A stretch of DNA of 64,000 bases, taken from positions 1 through 64,000 of the forward strand of contig NZ_JAENHO010000013.1 of NCBI RefSeq assembly GCF_016785085.1. The letters run 5' to 3'. The notes below the pieces were generated by a model that had not been told where the DNA came from, ran no database searches, and saw only the letters and a program-made list of their open reading frames with translations. The DNA is from Paractinoplanes lichenicola (GTDB taxonomy: Bacteria; Actinomycetota; Actinomycetes; Mycobacteriales; Micromonosporaceae). Within the stretch, counting starts at the first letter, position 1. Every line of letters begins with the position of its first letter. The translations under genes and the position numbers were made by a program. Below are positions 56,373-64,000 of the stretch, piece by piece.

Positions 56373-58508
56373 ATGAGATTCCCGGTACGCCGGGCGCGGG
56401 CGGTCGCCGTGCTCGCCCTCGCGATCGTGGTGCTGCCGCTGCTGGTGAACTTCTTGTCCGACGACACCCCGGACTGGCTGACCTCGCCGGCCCTCATCAT
56501 CCCGGTCACGGTTTGCGTGTTCGCGGCCCTGGCCTACGACCAGTTCCGGCCGTTCGCCGACACCCAGGCACCGACCGCCGCCGCGGAGTCACGGTTCGCG
56601 CAGCGGCTGGTCAACACGACTCTCAAGACCCTCGAGGCGAGGGACCGCGGCTCGATCGACGTCGAGGCCGGGGTGGTGCTCGGCCCGGCCGCCCGGCTCC
56701 CGCTGACGCTGCGGCCCGCGGGCGAGGCCGACGGGCCGCACCGGGCCGTCTCCAGCGTGGCCGAGTTGGTCAACGCGGTGGTCGACCTGCGCGGCGGTCT
56801 CTCGGTCACGCTGGTCGGCGAGCCCGGCTCGGGCAAAAGCACTTTCCTGCGCGACGCCACCTGGGCGCTCGCCGAGGACGCGGCCGCGCGGCTCGGCCGC
56901 GGCGAGGAACCGGTCATGCCGGTCCTGATCGACGCCGGCTCGTGGCCCGCGGGGCTGGACCTCGCCGGACACGTGCGTCAAACCGTGCGGCAGAGCAGTG
57001 CGGTTCCCGGTGCGGCCGTCGATCGCTGGCTGGCCGCCGGAACCGTCTACCTGCTGATCGACAATCTGAGCTGGCTCCCGCCGCTGCGCCGTAAGAAGGC
57101 GATCGAGCAGGTGAACGCTTTCCGGACGGCCCATCCCGCGGTTGGTCTGCTGATCGGGGCCAATGCGGACGGCACTCGGGCCGGGGGCGCCGAGCTCGAT
57201 CTGCCCGCGCTGGTCGTCGAGTCGGTCACCGCCGGTCAGGTGCACCTGCATCTCGACCGGTTCCGCGGCACCCACGACGAGCTACGGACGGTGGCGCGCG
57301 ACTCTCCCGATCTGGTCGAGGTGCTGCGGACCCGGCTCTTCTTCACTACGGCGCTGCTGGCCTTCCCGGATCGGGACGGCACCACCATGCTACGGCTGCG
57401 CGACGGTGATCCGCGAAAGGCGATCATCGAGTCGTACGCGGAATCCATGTTGCTCCGGGACGACCGCGCCGGACCGCTCGCCGCACCGGGGGCCCGGGTG
57501 GAGCGCGAGGCGTTCCTGCGCGACCTCGGCTGGATCGCTGCCCAGCTGCATCGCCTGAACTCGTTCTATCTGCGCGACTACCTGATGGTCGAGTGGATCC
57601 CGCAGCGGACGGCCCGGCGGGTGATCAACCTGGCCGTCGGTCTGCTGGTGGCCCTGGTCGCCGCCCTCGGCGCGGCCACGATCCTCGTCCCCCGCCATCC
57701 GGTGGCCGGGCTCGGTGTCGCGCTGACGCTGTTCGTGCTGCTGAGCGCCGTCCACCTGCCGGACCGTACGGGCGACACCGCGATTCCCGTACGGACGGCG
57801 CGGCCGCGCGTCTCGTGGTCGGTCCGCGAGTTCCGGCGCGGATTCCGCCGGTTCGGCGGGCTGGTGACGATCGGCTGCGCGCTGTTCGACGCGTACCGCC
57901 TCTATCAGGGCCTGTCGGTCTGGGGCTCCCTCGACGCCGCTCAGCGGCAGCGTCTGCTGATCTTCGCGGTGGTCGCGGTGTTGTCGGTGAGCGCGCTGGC
58001 CCTGCTTCAGGGCGTCCAGTGGGATTGGACGGACACCGAGAACTGGGCCGTCGGGCCCGTCGTGCGCCCGTTCGGCCCGTTTGCCCTGCGCAGCGCGCGC
58101 TGGGCGGCCTACGCCGGCCTCACGTCCGGCGTCGTCACGGCGCTGACGTTCGCCACCGCGCGCATGCTCCTGACCGCCTTCAGCGCGGCCGACCGGCCGT
58201 ACGGGGAAGTGCTCGCCTCGCTGCGGCCGGCGTTCGACGTCGGCGCCCTGGCCGCCGCCGTCGTCTTCGTCACCGTGCTCGTCGTGCTGCTCAGCGCCCG
58301 GCTGGAGGTCACGGTGGTGGAGGCCAGGCTTCGCGACGACGGTCTGATCCCCGCCGACCTGGCAGGCTTCCTGCACCGCGCCACCCGGCTCGCGCTCCTG
58401 CAACGCACCGGCGGCAACGAGTACACGTTCAGCCACCAGATCCTTCGCGACCACTTCGCGACCCGGGGCCCGAACCCGGGCGACAAGTTCCCGCAAGCCA
58501 CGCTGTGA
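56373..58508 (+). CDS. Membrane-embedded NACHT family NTPase
   Basis: 711 aa. Two N-terminal membrane segments (about 8-28 and 38-56), a cytoplasmic NACHT ATPase (about 140-400; Walker A GEPGSGKST ~150-158, Walker B-like VYLLIDNLSWL, VESVTAGQVHLHLDRF) and a C-terminal multi-span region (about 415-640), then FSHQILRDHFA, a typical NACHT C-terminal motif. It is a STAND-class switch protein. The Walker B acidic pair is atypical (DN). It is monocistronic. A signalling or defence-like role is possible, but no effector domain is recognisable. Confidence 0.85.
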   Translation: MRFPVRRARAVAVLALAIVVLPLLVNFLSDDTPDWLTSPALIIPVTVCVFAALAYDQFRPFADTQAPTAAAESRFAQRLVNTTLKTLEARDRGSIDVEAGVVLGPAARLPLTLRPAGEADGPHRAVSSVAELVNAVVDLRGGLSVTLVGEPGSGKSTFLRDATWALAEDAAARLGRGEEPVMPVLIDAGSWPAGLDLAGHVRQTVRQSSAVPGAAVDRWLAAGTVYLLIDNLSWLPPLRRKKAIEQVNAFRTAHPAVGLLIGANADGTRAGGAELDLPALVVESVTAGQVHLHLDRFRGTHDELRTVARDSPDLVEVLRTRLFFTTALLAFPDRDGTTMLRLRDGDPRKAIIESYAESMLLRDDRAGPLAAPGARVEREAFLRDLGWIAAQLHRLNSFYLRDYLMVEWIPQRTARRVINLAVGLLVALVAALGAATILVPRHPVAGLGVALTLFVLLSAVHLPDRTGDTAIPVRTARPRVSWSVREFRRGFRRFGGLVTIGCALFDAYRLYQGLSVWGSLDAAQRQRLLIFAVVAVLSVSALALLQGVQWDWTDTENWAVGPVVRPFGPFALRSARWAAYAGLTSGVVTALTFATARMLLTAFSAADRPYGEVLASLRPAFDVGALAAAVVFVTVLVVLLSARLEVTVVEARLRDDGLIPADLAGFLHRATRLALLQRTGGNEYTFSHQILRDHFATRGPNPGDKFPQATL

Positions 58509-58520
58509 CCGCGTTCGGAG

Positions 58521-60080
58521 CTATTCCTCGGCCTGTTCCGGTGCGGCGTAGCGCTCGATCATCGTGTCCCAGTTCAGCACGCCGACCCGGTCGGCCCATT
58601 CCTGCCAGCGACGGGCCATGGCGGCCACCCGTGCCGGGTCCGCGGCCGCGCGGTCGTCGAGTTCCGTACGGTCCTCGTCGATGTTGTAAAGCTCCCATCG
58701 GCCGGGGTGGTCGCGGACCAGTTTCCACGGGCCGACGCGGATCGCGGCGTTGCCGATGTGCTCCCAGTAGAGCGCGGCCTCCTCGACCGTGCCGCCCCGC
58801 AGCGCGGGCAGCATCGAGCGGCCCTCCCCCGGCCCGGCCGGCACTCCCGCCGCCTCGAGCAGGGTGGGCAGCACGTCGACCAGCTGGAAGGCGTCGTGGA
58901 CGACGGCGCGGGCGGCCAGGCCGCCGGCGGGCCAGCGCATGAGGAACGGTGTGGAGATGCCGCCCTCGTGCACCCAGCGCTTGTATTTGCGCAGGGGCGT
59001 GTTGGACAGGTTGGCCCACGGGACGCCGTAGCTGGCGTACGTGTCCTCGGGCCCGGGCTCGAGTGCGGCGGTGTTGCCGGGGCGCACCGGGCGGCCGTCG
59101 CGGGTGCCGGTCCGCAGCACGCTGTCCTTGGCCGCGAACTGCTCCGGGGTGCCGATCGGCAGTTCCTCGGCCGAGGCGCCGTTGTCGGAGAGGAACACCA
59201 CGATCGTGTCCTCGGCCCGGCCCGAGCGCTCGATCGCGTCGAGCACAGCCCGTACGCCGTCGTCGAGCGCACGCACCTGGGCCGCGTACGTCTCCATTCG
59301 CCGCGCCTGCCACGCCCGGTCGTCGGCGTCGTCCCAGGCCGGCTGGGACGGGTCGCGTTCGCTGAGCGGCGTGCCGTCGGCGATGATGCCCTCCTCGACG
59401 AGCCGGGCCAGCCGCTTCTCGCGCAGCACGTCCCAGCCCTCGTCGAACGCGCCGGCGTGCGGGGCGATGTCGGCCGGGCGGGCGTGCAGCGGCCAGTGCG
59501 GTGCGGTGAAGGCGAGATACAGGAAGTACGGCCGGTCGCCGGGGTGGGCGTCGATCCAGCCCGCGGCCTCCCGCGCGATGGCCGAGGTGTAATAGAAGTC
59601 CGGGTCGTCGCGGGCGTCGGTGGCCGGCGACTCCTGGCGGGTCAGCGTCTGCGGGTCGTAGTAGCTGCCGCAGCCGGCGAGGGTGCCGAAGAACCGGTCG
59701 AAGCCGCGGCGGGTGGGCCACGAGTCGTTGGGCGTGGCGGTGTCGGCGGCCAGGTGCCATTTGCCGCTGAGCCAGGTGGTCCAGCCGTGCTCGCGCAGCC
59801 GGTCGGCGATGGTCGCGCAGGCCGGGTCGAGCGTGCCGGGATAGCCGAGGGGCAGGTCGGGCCGGGTCAGCACGCCGATGCCGGTCTGGTGTGGATGCAG
59901 GCCGGTCAGCAGCGAGGCCCGCGACGGGCTGCAGCGCGCGGTGTTGTAGAACTGCGACAGCCGTACGCCTTGCCGGCCGAGCTCGTCGAGCGCCGGGGTC
60001 GCGATCTCGCTGCCGTAGCATCCCAGATCCGAGAAGCCGAGGTCGTCGGCGAGGATGAGAACGATATTCGGCGACGGCAT
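58521..60080 (-). CDS. Sulfatase (formylglycine-dependent)
   Basis: 519 aa. Alkaline phosphatase-superfamily sulfatase. The N-terminal metal site is NIVLILADDLGFSDLGCYG, and the formylglycine motif CSPSR lies at ~50 in ARCSPSRASLLTGLHPHQTGIG. Further metal residues are in FLSDNGAS. It lacks a signal peptide, so it is probably cytoplasmic and needs a formylglycine-generating enzyme from elsewhere. It is divergent from the ROK regulator; the operator at 60100-60118 lies 20 bp upstream. Probably desulfates the imported compound. Confidence 0.92.
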   Translation of the reverse strand: MPSPNIVLILADDLGFSDLGCYGSEIATPALDELGRQGVRLSQFYNTARCSPSRASLLTGLHPHQTGIGVLTRPDLPLGYPGTLDPACATIADRLREHGWTTWLSGKWHLAADTATPNDSWPTRRGFDRFFGTLAGCGSYYDPQTLTRQESPATDARDDPDFYYTSAIAREAAGWIDAHPGDRPYFLYLAFTAPHWPLHARPADIAPHAGAFDEGWDVLREKRLARLVEEGIIADGTPLSERDPSQPAWDDADDRAWQARRMETYAAQVRALDDGVRAVLDAIERSGRAEDTIVVFLSDNGASAEELPIGTPEQFAAKDSVLRTGTRDGRPVRPGNTAALEPGPEDTYASYGVPWANLSNTPLRKYKRWVHEGGISTPFLMRWPAGGLAARAVVHDAFQLVDVLPTLLEAAGVPAGPGEGRSMLPALRGGTVEEAALYWEHIGNAAIRVGPWKLVRDHPGRWELYNIDEDRTELDDRAAADPARVAAMARRWQEWADRVGVLNWDTMIERYAAPEQAEE

Positions 60081-60099
60081 GCCGTCATGAGAACAGATA

Positions 60100-60118
60100 T
60101 AGTTACCGCATGCAACTA
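60100..60118. promoter_or_regulatory. ROK operator-like site 1
   Basis: TAGTTACCGCATGCAACTA is a dyad TAGTTR-N7-YAACTA that includes the ATG of the ROK gene (60110-60112). GATATA at 60096 is a plausible -10, so the ROK mRNA is probably leaderless and self-repressed. The site also lies next to the sulfatase start. Confidence 0.75.
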
Positions 60119-61288
60119 ACTGGCTTCGGCACCTCCGAGGATCTCGGCCGGGTCAACGCGTCGCTCGTGTTGCGCACCGTGCTGGCCGAGGGGCCGCTGG
60201 CCCGGGCCGAGATTGCCGACCGGCTGGGCCTGCGCCGCGCCACGGTCACGCGGGTGGCGGCCCGGCTGCTCGAGATCGGCGTGCTGCGCGAGGGCGAGCC
60301 CAACCGGTCCAACCCCGGACGCCCGACCGTGCCGCTGGAGCTGGGCGGGCACGACCGGGTGGTGCTCACGGCCCATTTCGGCACCCGCGAGCTGCGGGTG
60401 GGCGCGGTCAACATCCGCGGTGAGATGCTGCAGGAGAGCCGCCGGCCCTATCGCGACCCCGCCCCCGAGGCGGTCGCCGAGATGGCCCGCGAGGGGTTGG
60501 GCGCGCTGGCCGGCGAGCTGCGCGGCGGCGAGACGCGGGTGCTCGGCGTGGGCGCCAGCATCGCCGGCTGGGTCGACCCGGCGACCGGGGTGGTGGCCCG
60601 GTTCGCGCCGCTGGGCTGGACGGATGTGCCGTTCGGGCGGCTGCTGACCGACGAGCTGGAGCTGCCGCACTACTTCGACCAGACCGTACGCGGGCTGGCG
60701 CTGGCCGAGCGCATGATCGGCGCCGCCCGCGGCCATCAGGACCTGCTGATGCTCTGGGTCGGCAACGTGCTCGGCGCCGCGATCGTCAACGAGGGCGCCG
60801 CCCGGCAGGGGCCCCGCGGCGCGGCCGGGTCGATCGCGCACTTTCCGGTGGGCGAGCACGGGCACGCCTGCGAGTGCGGGCGCACGGACTGCCTGCAGCA
60901 GCTGCTCACCGACGGGGCGATCCTGCGCGACGCGATCGGGGCCGGCATCGTGCGGCCGAGCGCCTCGATCCGTACGTTGGTGCAGGTGGCCGAGGACGGT
61001 GACGAGGCCGCCATGGCACTGATGGCCGAGCGGGCGGCGGTGCTCGGCCGGGCCGCGGCGGCGATGAGCAACCTGATCAACCCGCCGCTGGTGGTGGCGG
61101 GCGGGCTGGTGCCGACGGCGCGCGGCTTCATGCCGGCCTTCACCGAGGCGTTCGAGCGGGCCGGTGAACGCGGGGGCGAGATCCGGGTGGCCGGCTCGGC
61201 GTTCGGCGACGCCGCCCCGACGATCGCCTCGGCCGCATTCCTGCTCGACGCCTTCTACCGCGACCCGTTCGCCTTCGACCCCGCCTGA
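60110..61288 (+). CDS. ROK family transcriptional regulator
   Basis: 392 aa. N-terminal winged HTH (NASLVLRTVLAEGPLARAEIADRLGLRRATVTRVAARLLEIGVLREGE), then a ROK sugar-kinase-like domain with the zinc motif HACECGRTDCLQ (~250-262) and INPPLVVAGGLV. The kinase phosphate-1 region is not of active-kinase type, so it is a sugar-responsive repressor. Start ATG 60110 lies inside operator site 1. The second matching operator precedes the ABC binding-protein gene. Confidence 0.92.
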   Translation: MQLTGFGTSEDLGRVNASLVLRTVLAEGPLARAEIADRLGLRRATVTRVAARLLEIGVLREGEPNRSNPGRPTVPLELGGHDRVVLTAHFGTRELRVGAVNIRGEMLQESRRPYRDPAPEAVAEMAREGLGALAGELRGGETRVLGVGASIAGWVDPATGVVARFAPLGWTDVPFGRLLTDELELPHYFDQTVRGLALAERMIGAARGHQDLLMLWVGNVLGAAIVNEGAARQGPRGAAGSIAHFPVGEHGHACECGRTDCLQQLLTDGAILRDAIGAGIVRPSASIRTLVQVAEDGDEAAMALMAERAAVLGRAAAAMSNLINPPLVVAGGLVPTARGFMPAFTEAFERAGERGGEIRVAGSAFGDAAPTIASAAFLLDAFYRDPFAFDPA

Positions 61289-61290
61289 GC

Positions 61291-61363
61291 GACAGCGCCC
61301 GCCCAAAAGACAGCGCACGCCCGAGCAACGGCGCACGCCCGAAAAACAGCGCACGCCCACGCC
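61291..61363. repeat. ~18-bp tandem repeat downstream of the ROK gene
   Basis: Four units of the type GACAGCGCACGCCCGAAA begin at 61291, 61309, 61328 and 61346 (unit lengths 18-19 bp). They start 3 bp after the ROK stop. The rest of the 250-bp gap up to 61541 is G-rich without a recognisable gene. Confidence 0.8.
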
Positions 61364-61517
61364 GGCGCGCTGAGGTCGCCCATAGTGGGGGTGAGGGCCG
61401 GGGTGGGGGGACGGCGACGGGGACGTTGTCGGGCGGGGAACGGCGGGGACGGCGGTTCGGTGGCGGCGAGCAGGTAAGCCGAGGCCAAAAACATATAGGC
61501 GAGATAGGGCTTGCATT

Positions 61518-61536
61518 TAGTTGTAGCCCGTAACTA
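61518..61536 (+). promoter_or_regulatory. ROK operator-like site 2
   Basis: TAGTTGTAGCCCGTAACTA matches site 1 in both half-sites and in the 7-bp spacer length. It covers the likely -10 (TAACTA) of the solute-binding-protein gene and ends 5 bp before GTG 61541. Confidence 0.75.
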
Positions 61537-61540
61537 TGGT

Positions 61541-63097
61541 GTGACGATGATCGCACTGAAGCCACGCGCCACCGCAGTGGCCGCAGCCGCGGCGGCGCTG
61601 ATGCTCGCCGCCGGGTGCACCTCCGCAGTGAATCAGCAGGGCGACACCGGCGGCACGCCGTCGCGTGGCGGCACCCTGCGCATCGTCCAGGGCGCCGACG
61701 TCCAGCCGGCCACCCTCATGTCGCAGAACAACCCCAACTTCAGCCTGACCCGCACGGTCTTCAATTCCTTGATCCAATACGACCACAAGACGCTCGAGCC
61801 GCAGCCCGAGCTGGCCACCGCGTGGGAGACCTCGGCCGACGGCAAGACGCTGACCTTCACCCTGCGCGAGGGCGTGAAGTTCCACGACGGGCGGGCCTTC
61901 ACCGCGGCCGACGTCATCGCCGACCTCGAGATCATCCAGCGGGCCGAGGTCGCCTCGCAGGTCAAGGGCATCGCCAAGCAGATCGCGCAGATGAAGGCCG
62001 AGGGCGACACCAAGCTGACCATCACCTTCAAGCGGGCCATGAGCAACACGCTCGACCTGTTCCTGATGATGCCGATCATCGACCCGAAGACCGCCGACGC
62101 CACCTTCGCGGGCACGTCGTTCAACGGCACCGGGCCGTTCAAGGTCGAGAAATACACGCCCGGCCAGGGCTTCACGCTCAAGCGCAACGACCAATACTGG
62201 GACAGCGGCAAGCCCCTGCTCGACGGCGTCACCATCACCGTCGTACGGGATTCGCAGTCGATGTTGTCGTCGCTCAAGTCGGGGCAGAGCGAACTCGCGC
62301 TCGACCTGGCGCCGCTGGACGCCACCACGATCAAGAACGACCCGGCGTACAAGCTCGTCGAGTCCGACGCCAACGACTCGGTCGCGTATGTCGGCTACAA
62401 CGTGACCGTGCCGCTGCTGGGCGACAAGAAGGTGCGCCAGGCGATCTCGTACGCGATCGACCGCGACCGCATCCTGGCCCAGGTCTACGGCGGCATCGGC
62501 CAGGTCACCTCGCTGCCCTGGGCGCCCAGCTCCCCCGCCTACGACCAGGCCTTGGTCAAGCATTTCACCCACGACGTGGACAAGGCCAAGAGCCTGCTGC
62601 AGGAGGCGGGCGCGGCCGGTAAGACCGTGAACGTGTACTACGACTCCGGGTTCGGCCCCAACAACGGCATGGCCGAGATCATCCAGTTCGACCTGACGGC
62701 GGCCGGCCTCAAGCCGAACCTGCAGCCGTTGCAGGCCAGCGACTTCCTCAGCAAGCTGCGCTCGGGCGGGTTCGACGGCATGTTCGTCACCGCGCACGGC
62801 TTCGGCCAGATCGGCCCGGCCACGCTGCTGGGCGGCGCGTTCCCGTTCAACTTCACCAAGAACGCGTCGTCGTTCGTGAGCCCCGAATACCAGCAGCTCG
62901 CCGAGAAGGTCTGGTTCAGCCCGGGCAAGCCCGACGCGCAGACGCTGGCCCAGGTCAACGACTTCCTGCTCGACCAGCAGTTCGTCAGCGACCTGGTGAC
63001 CAGCACCCACACGTACGCGACCAGCAGCAAGCTGCAGGGCTTGAGCTGGACGATGCTCGACTACCTCGACCTCGACGACGCCTCGCTCGCGAAGTAG
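61541..63097 (+). CDS. ABC transporter family 5 solute-binding lipoprotein
   Basis: 518 aa. Lipoprotein signal with lipobox LAAGC (Cys ~27), then a family 5 (oligopeptide/dipeptide/oligosaccharide type) binding fold: GGTLRIVQGADVQPATL, SLTRTVFNSLIQYDHKTLEPQPELATAWETSADGKTLTF, GTGPFKVEKYTPGQGFTLKRNDQYW, KVRQAISYAIDRDRI. GTG 61541 fits a leaderless transcript; ATG 61547 is the alternative. The permease gene follows 5 bp later. With sulfatase and ROK nearby the ligand may be a sulfated saccharide; that is inference. Confidence 0.92.
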   Translation: MTMIALKPRATAVAAAAAALMLAAGCTSAVNQQGDTGGTPSRGGTLRIVQGADVQPATLMSQNNPNFSLTRTVFNSLIQYDHKTLEPQPELATAWETSADGKTLTFTLREGVKFHDGRAFTAADVIADLEIIQRAEVASQVKGIAKQIAQMKAEGDTKLTITFKRAMSNTLDLFLMMPIIDPKTADATFAGTSFNGTGPFKVEKYTPGQGFTLKRNDQYWDSGKPLLDGVTITVVRDSQSMLSSLKSGQSELALDLAPLDATTIKNDPAYKLVESDANDSVAYVGYNVTVPLLGDKKVRQAISYAIDRDRILAQVYGGIGQVTSLPWAPSSPAYDQALVKHFTHDVDKAKSLLQEAGAAGKTVNVYYDSGFGPNNGMAEIIQFDLTAAGLKPNLQPLQASDFLSKLRSGGFDGMFVTAHGFGQIGPATLLGGAFPFNFTKNASSFVSPEYQQLAEKVWFSPGKPDAQTLAQVNDFLLDQQFVSDLVTSTHTYATSSKLQGLSWTMLDYLDLDDASLAK

Positions 63098-63102
63098 AAG
63101 TG

Positions 63103-64000
63103 ATGTTCCGTTATCTGCTGCGCAGGCTGCCGGCGGCGCTCGTGGTGCTGCTGGCGGCCTCGCTCGCCATCTTCTTCCTGCTGCGGCTGTCGTCCGGCGA
63201 CCCGGCGGCCACCCTGGCCGGCCCGGACGCGAGCGACGAGACGGTGGCCGCGATCCGCGGCAGCCTCGGGCTGGACGAGCCGCTGTTCACGCAATACCTG
63301 ATCTGGCTGCGGGGCGTCGTCACCGGCGACCTCGGCACGTCGTACATCCTGCACGCGCCGATCGCCCAGCTGATCGGCGAGAGCCTCGGCAACACGGTGC
63401 TGCTCGCCGCGGGCGCGCTGCTGCTGGCCGTGCTCGGCGGCGGCGTCCTGGGCTATCTGATGGGCACCGTGCGCAACCGTACGGTGCAGAACGTGCTCGG
63501 CGCGCTCACCTCGCTCGGGGTGGCCGTCCCGACGTACGTGACCGGGGTGCTCTTGATCCTGGTCTTCGCGGTGACGTATCGGGTGCTGCCCTCGGGCGGT
63601 GTCGGGCCGGGGCTGAGCGACTTCGAGATCGGCGTGCAATACCTGCTGATGCCGGCGGTCGCGTTGAGCCTGCCGACCGGCGCCACCCTCGCCCGGTTCC
63701 TGGCCGCCTCGCTGCGGCACACGCTCGATCAGGATTTCGTGCAGACCGGCATCGCCAAGGGCCTGCGCCGCCGCCGGCTGATGACCGCGCACGTCGTGCC
63801 GAACGCGCTGCCGCCGGTCACCACCGTGCTCGGCATCCAGATCGGCCAGCTGCTCGGCGGCGCCATCATCGTCGAGACGATCTTCGCCTGGCCCGGCATC
63901 GGTCAGCTGCTGCTGCAGGCCGTGACCGGCCGGGACTACCTGCTCACCCAGGATCTGCTGCTGATCGCCGTGGCCGTCTTCATCGTCGTGCAGATCGTCA
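63103..64000 (+). CDS. ABC transporter permease, DppB-like (partial)
   Basis: 299 codons visible; the gene runs off the right edge. The N-terminal membrane segment MFRYLLRRLPAALVVLLAASLAIFFLLRL, the RGSLGLDEPLFTQYLIWLRGVVTGDLGTSY block and the EAA loop KGLRRRRLMTAHVVPNALPPV are characteristic of DppB/OppB permeases. It forms the first channel subunit with the preceding binding protein. A DppC-like subunit and ATPases are expected beyond 64000. ATG 63103 is chosen; GTG 63100 is in frame. Confidence 0.92.
   Translation, partial: MFRYLLRRLPAALVVLLAASLAIFFLLRLSSGDPAATLAGPDASDETVAAIRGSLGLDEPLFTQYLIWLRGVVTGDLGTSYILHAPIAQLIGESLGNTVLLAAGALLLAVLGGGVLGYLMGTVRNRTVQNVLGALTSLGVAVPTYVTGVLLILVFAVTYRVLPSGGVGPGLSDFEIGVQYLLMPAVALSLPTGATLARFLAASLRHTLDQDFVQTGIAKGLRRRRLMTAHVVPNALPPVTTVLGIQIGQLLGGAIIVETIFAWPGIGQLLLQAVTGRDYLLTQDLLLIAVAVFIVVQIV

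Noticed and set aside
1..64000. tRNA, rRNA, riboswitch or insertion-sequence genes
   Set aside because: Reading both strands I saw no tRNA cloverleaf, rRNA-like sequence, transposase or known riboswitch core. A covariance-model scan would be needed to exclude small RNAs.

Overview
This is a 64-kb chromosomal window from a high-GC actinobacterium. The family Micromonosporaceae, and Actinoplanes or a close relative, fits best. The reasons are very high GC with strong third-position bias, the frequent GTACGG/CGTACG words, GTG starts and leaderless promoters, large LAL-type LuxR regulators, MerR and ROK regulators, GPP34 and CBM2/ricin-decorated secreted enzymes, and an LPXTG protein. The assignment is inferred from gene content and composition. 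I see no rRNA or tRNA gene, CRISPR array, prophage, or intact insertion sequence.

Left part (1-13.2 kb). A tandem array of ~60-bp units, each carrying a GTGAGYACTCAC palindrome, runs in from the left edge. It abuts two overlapping genes for MutS-like ATPases that lack a mismatch-recognition domain. Next come an HtrA-like protease and a SHOCT protein, then a stress-like cluster: a LAL regulator, an HdeD-like protein, an AI-2E-family permease, glutaminase, an MFS pump and DUF1269. Three intergenic regions of this cluster share a CTCCCCCG-N3-CGG..GAG motif.

Middle part (13.2-42 kb). It holds secreted proteins (S1 protease with ricin domain, LPXTG protein, alpha/beta hydrolases), a MazG-like NTP pyrophosphohydrolase, and c-di-GMP genes (a sensor without output domain, then overlapping EAL and GGDEF genes). 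Seven promoters here share one architecture, TTGACC/T-N19-TCNNAT with the dyad ACCNTGT-N7-ACANGGT, which is the classic stretched MerR promoter. One lies directly before a MerR gene. The others precede a DUF2255 gene, two paralogous secreted hydrolases, GPP34, a LAL regulator and a lipoprotein-led operon. I infer a compact MerR regulon.

Right part (42-64 kb). This is a mosaic of small enzymes and regulators: CGNR protein, sugar dehydrogenase-CBM2 with a CebR-like box, methyltransferases, a TetR gene with tandem operators, a membrane NACHT ATPase and a DM13 protein. Decayed genes are common, including truncated PdxH, a Rieske protein, a hydrolase tail and a discoidin-like tail. The window ends in a sulfatase / ROK regulator / family-5 solute-binding protein / permease locus. 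Two matching 19-bp operators (TAGTTR-N7-YAACTA) sit at the ROK and transporter starts. This looks like a ROK-controlled uptake system, possibly for a sulfated compound.

Gene decay is a recurring theme: a beta-glucuronidase remnant, PstB without Walker A, and a flavoprotein missing part of its FAD domain, besides those above. A long double-hairpin element at 15.47-15.70 kb is the least explained structure.
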